A stretch of 64,000 bases of DNA from Malania oleifera (lineage: Eukaryota; Streptophyta; Magnoliopsida; Santalales; Ximeniaceae), in assembly GCF_029873635.1 (NCBI RefSeq), contig NC_080419.1:79964931-80028930 (forward strand). The letters are read 5' to 3'. The stretch's first letter is position 1; each line of letters starts with the position of its first letter. This document shows, one piece after another, positions 45,785-50,753 of this stretch. The translations under genes and the position numbers were made by a program. Below the pieces are notes generated by a model. That model was not told the origin of the DNA. It made no database searches and worked only from the letters and a program-made list of their open reading frames with translations.

Positions 45785-46230
45785 TATGACCTCTTCATCA
45801 TCAGGCCTGCAAACAGTCTCATCAAACTCCCGTGTGTTCTCGATAGTCCGGGGTATCTGCTTTGGTGGAGGCTGAACAAAGAAAAAAAAGAGAACATGAA
45901 ACTATTGAGGCCCCAAAATATTATTAGTTCCCGAAGTAATCCTTCAGAATCTACCATTATCAAGTTACGTGTACAATTGAGTACTACAATCAAATAATCA
46001 ATCAGGGAAAGGGAAGGCACCTCCTCGCCAAGCTCAAGAGCCAACTTTTCAGCAGCATCACATGCCTTAGCCTTCTTACGCTTCTCAAGCTTCTTCTTGT
46101 GCTTGAGCTTTCCGTGGACAATTGATCTCTTCTCCTTATTCTTTATCATGGATGGAAGTATTTCCTTCTTATTAGTCTTAGTAGAGCCAGAATCTTTGAT
46201 TCCTCCATCAGCTACTTCTCGTTTAACCAT
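5625..46230 (-). CDS. RPF1: RPF1: Brix-domain ribosome production factor 1, complete, 11 exons
   Basis: Coding exons (minus strand): 46021-46230, 45791-45871, 45358-45453, 45093-45176, 44897-44966, 44552-44634, 37240-37319, 36971-37069, 36762-36870, 6039-6128 and 5625-5663. They total 1041 nt, 346 residues plus TGA, with no stop or frame break, and every intron starts GT and ends AG. The start at 46230 gives [10 protein letters not shown], the family's usual opening; an upstream in-frame ATG at 46251 is unlikely. Residues 30-56 are lysine-rich ([15 protein letters not shown]), suiting a nucleolar protein. The Brix domain runs from about 114 ([11 protein letters not shown]) to 318, with GHRIGR at 230-235 and the exceptionally conserved [15 protein letters not shown]. 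The C-terminus is [12 protein letters not shown]. In yeast and plants RPF1 is an essential nucleolar factor for 60S subunit assembly and 27S/ITS2 rRNA processing; the Arabidopsis homologue is MEE49. Length matches the family (about 340). Introns 6 and 9 are 7.2 and 30.6 kb and full of transposons. Confidence 0.95.
6129..7200. other. Start of intron 9, apparently original intron sequence
   Basis: AT-rich DNA with mononucleotide runs (G-run at 6197-6211, T-run at 6241-6256). I recognise no transposon and no open frame. It probably includes the surviving original intron next to exon 10. Confidence 0.4.
7220..7640 (+). other. Possible Tat/Ogre gag N-terminal remnant
   Basis: Short frames contain a charged, helix-like stretch ([19 protein letters not shown] at 7338) and a proline-rich part. 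This layout resembles the start of gag in Tat/Ogre retrotransposons, and the neighbouring DNA is LTR material of such an element. There is no diagnostic motif, so this is only a suggestion. Confidence 0.25.
7560..8436 (-). repeat. Left arm: minus-strand LTR fragment of an Ogre/Tat-like element with 188-bp tandem repeats
   Basis: Read on the minus strand from 8436, this begins TGTAGACACCCT, the same start as the LTR at 17148. It then has CCTATAAAAGGGCATGCAAG, a core promoter on the minus strand (about 8315-8334). Below that are about three tandem copies of a roughly 188-bp unit, each containing AAAATTTGAGCTTGATCGG followed by ACAAGAAATCACC (near 7740, 7928 and 8115). The same content recurs in the opposite orientation at 9636-10540. 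Confidence 0.7.
8439..8996. mobile_element. hAT-type MITE A
   Basis: A 558-bp non-coding element with terminal inverted repeats TAGGCGTGAGCA and TGCTCACCCCTA. It is flanked by a perfect 8-bp duplication, TCTACAGC, at 8431-8438 and 8997-9004. The interior is rich in GGTTAA/TTCGGTT words and AT-rich runs. The 8-bp duplication and the TAGGSGTG terminus are hAT characters. It has no transposase and must have been moved by another element's enzyme. It sits exactly on the LTR boundary TGTAGACACC. Confidence 0.85.
9011..9539. mobile_element. hAT-type MITE B, sibling of MITE A
   Basis: A 529-bp element with ends TAGGGGTGAGCA and TGTTCACCCCTA, flanked by a perfect 8-bp duplication, GCTGCCCC (9003-9010 and 9540-9547). 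Interior sequence is closely related to MITE A in the same orientation, plus a small array of ATATGTTAATTTGTTAAT units near 9225-9310. Its left duplication overlaps the last two bases of MITE A's right duplication, so the two insertions lie only a few bases apart in the original target. Confidence 0.85.
9636..11324 (+). repeat. Plus-strand LTR of an Ogre/Tat-like element
   Basis: Homologous to the LTR starting at 17148: both share TTTTAACC, a TTTCTRAGGAGA block, ATAATAAGAAGTC, CCTATAAAAGGG (TATA near 9736 here) and a TCTCTC-rich leader. Three to four tandem copies of a unit of about 184 bp lie at about 9890-10540. The terminal part (11030-11245) matches 18780-18985, including ACCTTCCCCTCACATAACC-like sequence and GTTAGTGGCGACTC. 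It ends CGTCGCGACA at 11324, just before a primer-binding site. The first bases (TGTAGACACC) are degraded here. Confidence 0.65.
11328..11345 (+). other. Primer-binding site of the Ogre/Tat-like element
   Basis: TGGCGACTCTACTAGAGA directly follows the LTR end. The TGGCGACTC start is the pattern I associate with tRNA-Arg-type priming sites of plant Ogre elements. The tRNA assignment is from memory and untested. Confidence 0.5.
11346..12594 (+). other. Internal region of the Ogre/Tat-like element, no gag-pol recognised
   Basis: AT-rich sequence with repeated TGTGAATATTG and TATATGTTTG words. No gag, protease, RT or integrase motif was found in any frame. The element therefore appears non-autonomous or deleted. 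Confidence 0.45.
12600..14779 (+). mobile_element. Solo LTR of a SIRE/Maximus-like copia retrotransposon
   Basis: A 2180-bp LTR running from TGTTGACC to TTCTAACA, flanked by a perfect 5-bp duplication CCAAG (12595-12599 and 14780-14784). The start, with GGTTTTGATTATGACAAATA, and the end, with CAATTCACCC, a C-run and CTCTTGGG, are the signature of plant SIRE/Maximus LTRs. A TATA box (CTATATATAC, 13522-13531) marks the promoter. There is no internal region or second LTR, so it arose by LTR-LTR recombination. Because of the perfect duplication it is a clean insertion in the Ogre-like element. Confidence 0.85.
12885..13400. repeat. Array of CGGTCGACCG palindromes in the solo LTR
   Basis: Thirteen copies of the palindromic core GGTCGACC, mostly as CGGTCGACCGA, spaced about 18-120 bp. 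They lie at about 12893, 13015, 13048, 13090, 13123, 13163, 13198, 13234, 13268, 13308, 13341, 13366 and 13384. All lie in U3, upstream of the TATA box at 13522. The spacing suggests an enhancer-like or hairpin array, but no function is shown. Confidence 0.85.
14970..15490. repeat. Tandem array 1 (unit about 55-60 bp)
   Basis: Diverged copies of a unit containing TTGTCTACTTTGAAACTGGG and GCATTAGCCC with TCCAAATTG. It is the first of three unrelated arrays that follow one another before the LTR at 17148. Tat/Ogre retrotransposons are known for such arrays in their 3' untranslated region. Confidence 0.75.
15650..16440. repeat. Tandem array 2 (unit about 45 bp)
   Basis: About 17 copies of a unit with GATCCTACACCCGAGTAGTC and ATCTTCCAATCAGAAAATGC. 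Some copies carry a longer variant with AAAAGCTTTAACTCTCGG. Any reading frame through it is only a by-product of the repeat. Confidence 0.85.
16444..16795. repeat. Tandem array 3 (unit about 27 bp)
   Basis: About 13 copies of GTTAACCCTTCGCGGGTCTT-like units. The array decays toward its right end (GTCAAACCTTCGGGG). Confidence 0.85.
16796..17147. other. Spacer before the LTR, with an inverted LTR-start fragment
   Basis: Bases 17040-17063 contain, inverted, a relic of the LTR start (minus-strand AGACACCTATTTTAGATGG). This is separated by about 85 bp from the real LTR start at 17148. The same spacer, inverted, is found at 9546-9635. No gene is seen. Confidence 0.5.
17148..18985 (+). repeat. Second Ogre/Tat-like LTR, cut at its 3' end
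   Basis: It begins TGTAGACACCCC and has a TATA box in CCTATAAAAGGGTGG (17849-17863), then a CT-rich leader (17900-17945). The end at 18780-18985 aligns with 11030-11245, but homology stops at GTTAGTGGCAACTC, about 85 bp before the expected LTR end, where copia sequence begins. It lacks the 184-bp repeats seen at 9890-10540. Open frames at 17821-18404 are low-complexity products of the leader, not genes. Confidence 0.7.
17250..17690. repeat. Tandem array in U3 (unit about 27 bp)
   Basis: About 16 diverged copies of TTTTTAAATTGAGTCCCGGA-like units within the LTR, upstream of its TATA box. Confidence 0.8.
19096..19182 (-). pseudogene. Copia RNase H C-terminus (block 3)
   Basis: Continues the frame broken by the hAT element: before the gap, [16 protein letters not shown]; after it, [20 protein letters not shown] and AYDIYALA, then TGA. 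When one copy of AGTGCAAC is removed, the two parts join in frame. This shows that the hAT element entered coding sequence. Confidence 0.8.
19899..20046. repeat. Three tandem copies of a 50-bp T-rich unit
   Basis: Copies of CACAGCACTTTTCATTCTG followed by a T-run and AATTATATTTTGTTGTT, starting at about 19899, 19951 and 20001. It lies in the 5' non-coding part of the hAT element, before its transposase. Confidence 0.8.
20441..20550. repeat. 55-bp perfect tandem duplication
   Basis: Two consecutive copies of a 55-bp unit starting ATTCTAAGGAATACTCTGCA and ending near GGATTTGCCAA. The copies look identical, so the duplication is recent. The rest of 20050-21380 is AT-rich with no other feature seen. 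Confidence 0.85.
21440..24885 (+). pseudogene. hAT transposase, BED finger + DUF659 + dimerisation domain, nearly intact
   Basis: Exons read: 21440-22453, 22552-23231, 23334-23470, 23589-23664 and 23783-24885, all with GT-AG introns that keep phase. The start [10 protein letters not shown] leads into a BED zinc finger ([18 protein letters not shown], near 21530-21590). DUF659 follows ([19 protein letters not shown], then [19 protein letters not shown]). The hAT C-terminal dimerisation domain is WWIHYGL to [13 protein letters not shown] (23789-23900). A long acidic, Gly/Ser/Tyr-rich tail ends at TGA 24883-24885. Defects: two non-cancelling frameshifts in the acidic linker (near 21718 and 21777), and one stop, TAA at 23637-23639, in GTPLA*KAVKQ where the family has Gln. 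Otherwise it is full length. A further 5' untranslated exon is possible, as an acceptor-like TTTTGTGTAG lies at 21404-21413. Confidence 0.88.
25396..26980 (-). pseudogene. Copia reverse transcriptase and RNase H (block 1, 3' part)
   Basis: Minus-strand [16 protein letters not shown] (near 26750) is the start of the RT fold. The catalytic motif YVDD is intact at 26248-26237, within [10 protein letters not shown]. RNase H follows, down to [16 protein letters not shown] at 25440-25396, where the hAT element interrupts it. Upstream are [18 protein letters not shown] and EEMNALQD, typical of the linker before RT. Several frame changes break the pol frame, so it cannot be translated through. Confidence 0.8.
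27290..28440 (-). pseudogene. Copia protease, GAG-pre-integrase and integrase remnant (block 1, 5' part)
   Basis: A protease-like block near 28420-28290 retains an aspartate-serine pair (IDSVAIGHI where the family has DSGATDHM) and LADGS/TTP-like residues, broken by stops. GAG-pre-integrase at 28076-27855 keeps [11 protein letters not shown] and [11 protein letters not shown]. The integrase C-terminal part is at 27497-27312 ([11 protein letters not shown], with [11 protein letters not shown]). A (CA)n/A-rich microsatellite lies at 27719-27751. The frames shift repeatedly. Copia integrase inserts element cDNA; this copy is dead. Confidence 0.7.
28614..32237 (-). mobile_element. Complete hAT transposon (3.6 kb) on the minus strand
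   Basis: Ends are CATAGTAATCAGAGGCG at 28614 and, read from 32237 on the minus strand, CATAGTTGTCAAAAGCG. A perfect 8-bp duplication, CTCAATAG, flanks it (28606-28613 and 32238-32245). Subterminal DNA is dense in GAGGCGC/GCGCCTC words at both ends. The segment 31725-31960 carries tandem GGTTCGAAGGCTCG repeats. It interrupts the CCHC zinc knuckle of the copia gag. The transposase is on the minus strand. Confidence 0.92.
28925..31513 (-). pseudogene. hAT transposase (BED + DUF659 + dimerisation), decayed
   Basis: The start [10 protein letters not shown] at 31513 leads to a BED finger ([18 protein letters not shown], near 31430-31370). DUF659 is at about 30790-30420 ([19 protein letters not shown], then [18 protein letters not shown]). 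The transposase core continues to 29697. The dimerisation domain is split: [12 protein letters not shown] near 29640-29600 with [12 protein letters not shown] after it, then [18 protein letters not shown] near 29440-29320 behind a likely intron (about 29440-29520). An acidic tail ends near 28925. Stops fall in the linker (two near 31005), in SIG*YGPGIK (near 30880) and in NL*KFAMK. A frameshift lies near 30430. It is inactive and more decayed than the hAT copy at 21440. Confidence 0.85.
32246..33000 (-). pseudogene. Copia gag remnant with split zinc knuckle (block 2)
   Basis: Minus-strand gag: [13 protein letters not shown] and [11 protein letters not shown] (32840-32740) match the UBN2-type copia gag core. 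Further on, [14 protein letters not shown] precedes the zinc knuckle. The first half of the knuckle, [12 protein letters not shown], is at about 32277-32246 and the second half, CWDLHGK, at about 28604-28580, on the far side of the hAT element. Joined, they give a normal C-X2-C-X4-H-X4-C knuckle. The gag frame is broken elsewhere. Confidence 0.75.
33110..36480 (+). pseudogene. L1-type LINE ORF2 remnant: endonuclease, RT, zf-RVT
   Basis: Plus strand. The endonuclease start ([11 protein letters not shown]) is near 33120. The RT region begins [20 protein letters not shown] (34259-34320), then LIANEVVD and [10 protein letters not shown], and [20 protein letters not shown] (34580-34635). The catalytic FADD is changed to FMDI (TIIF follows, near 34765-34785). 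Downstream are [15 protein letters not shown] and zf-RVT remnants to about 36480. Many stops and frame changes are present. It lies antisense in RPF1 intron 9. A G-run at 35443-35471 and T-runs are simple repeats inside it. Confidence 0.8.
35248..35313 (-). mobile_element. Very short 5'-truncated LINE tail
   Basis: On the minus strand this reads CTTTCATTAATAAATTTGTT then an A-rich tail, the common end of plant L1 transcripts. It is flanked by a 10-bp duplication AAACAACCTA (35238-35247 and 35314-35323). It sits inside the L1 ORF2 remnant. Confidence 0.5.
36481..36761. other. Start (5' side) of RPF1 intron 9
   Basis: Probably original intron DNA between exon 9 and the L1 remnant. The 5' splice site is CAG|GTTTGAG at 36761. 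Confidence 0.5.
36762..37319 (-). CDS. RPF1: RPF1 exons 7-9
   Basis: Exon 7 (37240-37319) encodes [20 protein letters not shown], then LGHRIGR. Exon 8 (36971-37069) encodes [20 protein letters not shown] and [12 protein letters not shown]. Exon 9 (36762-36870) encodes [20 protein letters not shown] to KLVARLQ. Introns 7 (37070-37239) and 8 (36871-36970) are short and GT-AG. Together they hold the most conserved half of the Brix domain. Microsatellites in the neighbouring introns are (CA)n at 37111-37130 and (GA)n at 37164-37192. Confidence 0.95.
37320..38459. other. RPF1 intron 6, right of exon 7: no feature recognised
   Basis: AT-rich intron sequence with an A-run at 37796-37811. No transposon or gene was identified. 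Confidence 0.35.
38460..39010 (-). mobile_element. Possible 5'-truncated L1 LINE fragment
   Basis: Read on the minus strand, it ends in TTAATAATATTTATGC, TTTTATCC and an A-rich tail (38490-38530), like an L1 3' end. The upstream part can be read as a worn ORF2 C-terminus ([13 protein letters not shown]). The coding match is weak. Confidence 0.45.
39139..39364. repeat. Tandem duplication (about 112 bp) with (GA)n
   Basis: Two copies of a unit that runs from AAAAGAGGACCAGARGTAG through GGGGATTAATACAATAGAGA, a GA run, and AAATGAGAAAAAAGAAGTTA. The GA runs differ in length between copies. Confidence 0.8.
39435..40143. mobile_element. PIF/Harbinger (Tourist-like) non-autonomous element
   Basis: Termini are GGGTGCGTTTGGTT and, inverted at the right end, GGATGCGTCTGGTT, with target-site duplication TAA on both sides (39432-39434, 40144-40146). 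A TAGCC run lies near the right end. The 709-bp interior has a 98-codon open frame (39641-39937, [16 protein letters not shown]) that is not a transposase and that I do not recognise. Confidence 0.75.
40226..40907. mobile_element. Probable MITE (Harbinger-like ends)
   Basis: Ends GGGGTCGTTTGGTAT and, inverted from the right, GGGCCTGTTTGGTAT. Flanking triplets are TTG and TTA, an imperfect duplication. The interior is AT-rich with AAAAACAGAAAC words near both ends, giving long inverted subterminal similarity. Confidence 0.6.
41060..42300 (+). pseudogene. Ty3/gypsy chromovirus integrase remnant
   Basis: Plus strand. In scattered frames the integrase order is kept: [19 protein letters not shown] (41200-41260), [14 protein letters not shown] and SSYHPQTDGQTE-like text (41590-41760), [20 protein letters not shown] (41823-41885), [13 protein letters not shown], then [20 protein letters not shown] (42045-42104) and KLHQKQIK. 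This is the core and C-terminal part of a chromovirus integrase. Many stops and shifts are present and other pol domains are absent. It lies in RPF1 intron 6, antisense to the gene. Confidence 0.75.
42482..42950 (+). repeat. Probable 3' LTR of the gypsy remnant
   Basis: A purine tract (AAGTGGGAGAGA, 42471-42482) is followed by TTGCCACGAGCC. Within it, a block with TATATAAAGCTCT and GAGGAGG is duplicated (42668-42740 and 42747-42840), each containing a TATA-like box. The right end is not fixed and the 5' LTR is missing. Confidence 0.4.
43290..43800 (+). pseudogene. L1 LINE ORF2 C-terminal fragment (zf-RVT)
   Basis: Plus strand: [17 protein letters not shown] (43311-43360) fits the zf-RVT domain, and [13 protein letters not shown] sequence follows near 43580. 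The end GCCCTGTTAAAAATCAAGGC resembles L1 3' ends. Stops are frequent. It lies in RPF1 intron 6. Confidence 0.55.
43801..44551. other. RPF1 intron 6 near exon 6: no transposon recognised
   Basis: AT-rich sequence up to the 5' splice site AAG|GTATGCTG at 44551. It probably represents original intron. Confidence 0.4.
44552..46230 (-). CDS. RPF1: RPF1 exons 1-6
   Basis: Exon 1 (46021-46230): [10 protein letters not shown] to ALELGEE, 70 residues. Exon 2 (45791-45871): [20 protein letters not shown] to DDEE. Exon 3 (45358-45453): [20 protein letters not shown] to FNSS. Exon 4 (45093-45176): [20 protein letters not shown] to LKK. Exon 5 (44897-44966): [20 protein letters not shown] to REP plus one base. 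Exon 6 (44552-44634): [20 protein letters not shown] to DIK. Introns 1-5 are 126-337 bp with GT-AG ends. Simple repeats sit in the introns: (AT)n at 44728-44762 in intron 5, and (TG)n/(GA)n at 45736-45782 next to exon 2. Confidence 0.95.
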
Positions 46231-46483
46231 TAGGCTAATCCCTTTAAACACTAAATAATGGCATCCTATTTAATTAGAAAGTAGTAAAATTTATTGGAGA
46301 AATTAAACTATAGCAGATCAATCAAGCAAATTATAAAAATAAAGCAATAATACAATGAAACTCCATGTACTTAAAAGAAACTAAAAGAAACAATGGAAGC
46401 GCCAACAATTTTTACCTCTTTTTTTTTAAAAGAAAGGGAGTACAATTGATGGTGTGGTGGTCAAAGGAACTTGGATTCTATTA
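46231..46483 (-). promoter_or_regulatory. RPF1 5' flank, presumed 5' UTR and proximal promoter
   Basis: The only single-copy DNA between the start codon and the MITE at 46484. It is AT-rich with a T-run at 46419-46428. I see no certain TATA box or start site. A 5' UTR intron is possible but unproven. Confidence 0.35.
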
Positions 46484-47346
46484 GGTAGCATTTGGTTCAC
46501 AATTGGAATCGGAATCAGAATTCACTGGAATCAGAAATGGAATGCCAGATTCCTCTCTTATGTTTGGTTCAACAAATAATCAGAATCAAAATTGTATTGT
46601 AGTGTACGGTATATACAAACATAGAAATCATAAATGAGTCTAGTTAGTGTAAAAAATGTATTCAATTAATTTAATATAAAATAATAATATTATAAATATA
46701 ATTATTATATAATATTATTTTATTAAGCTATATAATAATCAATTTTTTACACTAAAATCATTTTGATAATCATGTACTCGATTATACTTAGTGTATTATA
46801 TTTTATCATATTTTTTATTAGTATAATTTTGTTTTAATTAAATTATTAATATTATATTTTATAAGTATTATATTTTAATATGTAATTTATTAAATGCAAA
46901 TAAAAATATCATACATGATAACACTGTAACATAATTTATTATTATAATAATAATACAATACAACAACCACCATAACATCATGTTTTATTACACAATAATA
47001 TTTTATTCTTTTTTTATTATATAATTAGTAGAATTTTACGATTATATATTTGCACTAATTATATTAATAATGTTAACTAATAATATATAAAACAGCCACC
47101 ATGGCATTATATTTTATTACACCATAGTGTTTTACTCTTTCTTTTGCATATTATATAATGAGTAAAATTTACTATTATATATTTGTACTAATGATACTAA
47201 TAATATAAATTTTATCTTCTTTTAGGGTTCTATATGATAATAAAATAAGTAAATAACCATACCACAATTACATCATAGTATTTTTTTAATTTACTACTAT
47301 TCCGATTCCGATTTCTAGAGTTAATTCTTTATTACCAAACACCACC
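46484..47346. mobile_element. PIF/Harbinger-type MITE upstream of RPF1
   Basis: An 863-bp element with ends GGTAGCATTTGGTT and, inverted, GGTGGTGTTTGGTA, and a TTA duplication (46481-46483 and 47347-47349). Subterminal GGAATCGGAATC and GATTCCGATTTC are inverted copies. The interior is extremely AT-rich and non-coding. It sits about 250 bp upstream of the RPF1 start codon. Confidence 0.75.
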
Positions 47347-47349
47347 TTA

Positions 47350-47619
47350 GAGTTTAATTTGGAGATGATCGCTTGTGCTTGTTGCTCAGTTTGAGAACAA
47401 GAAGATGATGATCAGCAATGATGGCCAACTAGACATAAAATCAAGAAATTAACACCATTTTTCGTACACAAGAATGAAATGGAGAATGAATGAAATTCAA
47501 GTAGGAATTCCATTGTTTGGCTGCAAACACAGAATAATGCTAGAATGAATAGACATTTCCATTCTCATGTTTGGTTTAAATAATTATAATGACACTAGAT
47601 TGCTAGAGTACAGAGCAGA
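47350..47619. other. Short unassigned segment
   Basis: No gene or element recognised; it may contain distal RPF1 promoter sequence. Confidence 0.3.
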
Positions 47620-49800
47620 GGAACAGTTCTCTGGTTGGCGCCAGAGTATAGGGTGTATTTGGATCTCCCAAGTCCCTACACACACACACACACAGATGTG
47701 GTACTCTGGAAAAATATAAACATAAAAATGGGGTAAGAATCATTGTAGATAAAGATCTAAAAGATAATGATGTAGATGTCAAAAGAATAGTGGATAGGAT
47801 CATAAAATCAGAATATCTGTAGGACTAGATATTATAAACGTCATTAATGCACATGCTCCCCAAATAAGCTTTGCCAAAAACCTTAAAAGACAATTTTTGG
47901 GAGATATGAATACCATAATACAAGGGATGCTAATCGTAGCTACTGGTCTGAATGGACACATTGGAAAGGACAATGAAGATTATAAGAGGATACATAGAGG
48001 CCATGGATATGAAGATAAAATGAATCCAATGATACAATTTTAGATTTTGCCATGTTCAATGATTTGGTTATAATGAATAACCGTATTAAGAAAAGAGAAG
48101 GTCACTTAATAGTCTTCAAACGTAAACAAAATAAAAGCCAAATAGGTTTTTTTCTCAACTAGGAGGGGGGATCGTTTGTCATGTAAGTATTGTAAAGTTA
48201 TCCTAGGTGAAAGTTTGACTACACAACACAAAGTTCTAGCATTAGATATAAGTCCAAAAAAAAGGAAAAGAAATAGCAACATAAAGCAATGCAAGAGGAT
48301 TAAGTAGTGAATTTTGGAGGGAGAAATTATAATAAAATTTAATAATAAAATGATCAAAGAGAGTGATTGGGTAATAAGAGACAAAGTAGACGCAGACACT
48401 CTATGGAATAAGCTGGCTAGCTCTATTAAAAATATAGCAAAAGAGATTTTAGGTGATTCTTAAGGGAGATTCTCAGACAATAAAAAATGTGGTGGTGGTA
48501 TCAAGATGCCAAAAAAGGTTGTATAAACAAAAAGAATTTGATATAAAACATGGAAAAATTGTAGAAACATAGAAAACTTTGAAAATTATAAACCAGCAAG
48601 AAGGCTAAAAAGGCCATTACTGAAGCTAAACATAGGGCTTATGATAATTTATACGCTAAAGTAGATATTAAAGAAAGGGAAAGAGACAAAATATAAACTT
48701 GCTAAAGCTAAAGAAAGAAAGTGCAAGGATTTAGATTACGTATAATGTATAAAGGATGATATTGATATTGTCTTGATTATAGAAGAAGACATAAAAGAGA
48801 GGTGGCAAAAATACTTTAATAAATTGTCTAATGAAAACCAAATTGAAAGCCAATTGATGCATCCTCTTTTTCTAAAAAAAAAAAAAAAAAAAGCAGTCAA
48901 AACCAAATTGAAAGCTTGAACCTAAAAGTGACAAATGATGAGAAGACTAAAACTATGAGATTTATTCACAAAATTTGAGTCACTGAAGTTAAGATGACTT
49001 TTAAAAAGATAAATGGGAAATCTATAGGACCAGATAATATCCCAATTGAAGTTTGGAAAAGCTAAGAGGATAATGGAAGTATGTGGCCAGCTAGATTGTT
49101 TAATACTATTATAAAAACAAAGAAAATGTTAGCTGAATAAAGGAAAAGCACGTTAATACATATATATAAAACCAAGGGCTAAACCCAAAAGTGTAATAAC
49201 TATTGTTGAATTGAACTTATGGGTCATACGATGTAATAGTGGGAAAAGGTAATAGAACAAAGAATAAGAATGGAAACGAGGGTCTCGGAAAATCAATTTG
49301 GTTTTATACCTACGAGATCGACAACATAAGCCATTCATCTTTTTAAAAAGGATAATGGAAAATTTTAGCAAAAAAGCAACAGAACTTGCATATGGTTTTT
49401 ATTAACCTAGAAAAAGCCTATGATAAGGTACTTAGAGAAGTTCTTTGATGGGTTTTAGGAAGGAAGGGAATTTGCAGTAGATATACTGATGTCATAAATG
49501 GTATGTATTATAGAGTGATGACTAGCATCAAGATTGTAGGTGGAGAGTCTAGAGAATTTCAATCACAATAGGTGTTGATCAAGGTTTTGCTTTGAGCTCT
49601 TATCTTTTAGCTTTAGTAATTGATGAACTCACTAGGAATATTCAAAATGAGATTACATGGTGTATGTCGTTCACAAACAATATTGTTTTGCTAGATGAAA
49701 GCAAGAGTAAAATAGAATCTAATTTAGAATTATAGAAAACAAATTTAAAATCTAGAGGTTTTAGGATAAGTAGAAATTAATATGAAATGGTAATTTCAAT
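47620..49800 (+). pseudogene. RTE-clade LINE remnant: endonuclease and RT
   Basis: Plus strand. A (CA)n run at 47677-47695 lies near the 5' end. The endonuclease part has INVINAHAPQISFAKNLKRQ (47838-47897) and GLNGHIGKDNEDYKRIHRGH (47947-48005). RT has KINGKSIGPDNIPIEVWK (49010-49063), ENQFGFIPTRSTT (49288-49325) and a YDKV-like block near 49410. The catalytic FADD is replaced by FTNN (49670-49681). The order and wording are those of plant RTE LINEs. Stops occur throughout and the element cannot be active. Confidence 0.75.
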
Positions 49801-50279
49801 CAATCATGTAAAAAACTCCATTCTAACCAGATGCACCTATCCACCCTTAAAGGACTCCAATTATGCCCCTCAATCATCAGTTTATGCTTAGCCCTCTGTA
49901 TATAAATGATTACAAAAGAGCATTATATCATCTCCAATCTATTTTTTATCTCTGACAAAATATCCAAATAAAAGTTCCAACTCCTTAATATATTATTTCC
50001 CTCCTCAACTATAAGACAATTCAAAATCATTGTCCCCTCTTTCCCCCAGCTTATCCTTGATTTTTGACACCAACGCCTCTCCTGAGTCTCCTCCCTAGGG
50101 AAAAGCAGCTCCAATTCATTACAAAGATTAGCCTTTCTAGCCCTATCCTCCTCACCCAACAGCCCACACTGCTCTGACTTATCTCAACTCTCAATCAGCA
50201 AAAAAAAAATAATTAATTAATTAATTTTTTGCTCCTTGGTATTCCCAAACTCCTCTTTTTTCCATTACTTCAATGTACC

Positions 50280-50713
50280 TAATATAACCTAAAAGAGACC
50301 TAGTATTAAACTCGGCATTAACTTGTGCAAGACCAAAAAATGATAAAACATCAAGGGATTCATGGAAAAGAGGTAATGTCTGTTAATTAAAGCAGGGAAT
50401 TAGCACACCAATCTTTACTCCTTAGCAGCATATACAAAATGAAACCCTTGCAATCCATTAGTAGGGAAATCAATAGGGAGGTATCCTGAATGCATATAAA
50501 AAAAAAACCCTAAGGAAGGTAAGGGATCTCATCTCATCCTCTCTCACTCCTTTATTGTTACGATCATATAATCCTTCCAAGTTCCCTGACTTAGGCATCG
50601 AAGTGATCTCTCGAAGCACCCCCTGAATCATCCAAGCCATTTTTCTCTCATTCTTGGAAGGTGACTGAAGCCATGATTGATCCAAATTCCCCAAAAAAAT
50701 TTTGGCTGCAACA
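50280..50713 (+). repeat. 5' LTR of the gag-only element
   Basis: 434 bp, starting TAATATAACC (decayed TG) and ending GGCTGCAACA. It aligns along its length with 54177-54595. A TATA-like ATGCATATAAAAAA lies near 50492-50505. Confidence 0.75.
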
Positions 50714-50715
50714 GT

Positions 50716-50733
50716 TGGCACGGTCTATGGGAA
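50716..50733 (+). other. Primer-binding site of the gag-only element
   Basis: TGGCACGGTCTATGGGAA lies two bases after the LTR end. Plant Tat elements commonly have TGGCGCCGTCTGTGGGAA here. I did not assign the tRNA. Confidence 0.65.
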
Positions 50734-50753
50734 ACTTGGACTCTCTCTCAATC

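Noticed and set aside
45730-46251. A 173-residue single-exon protein
   Set aside because: Only its first 70 codons from 46230 are real (RPF1 exon 1). The rest reads through intron 1 and into exon 2 in the wrong frame.
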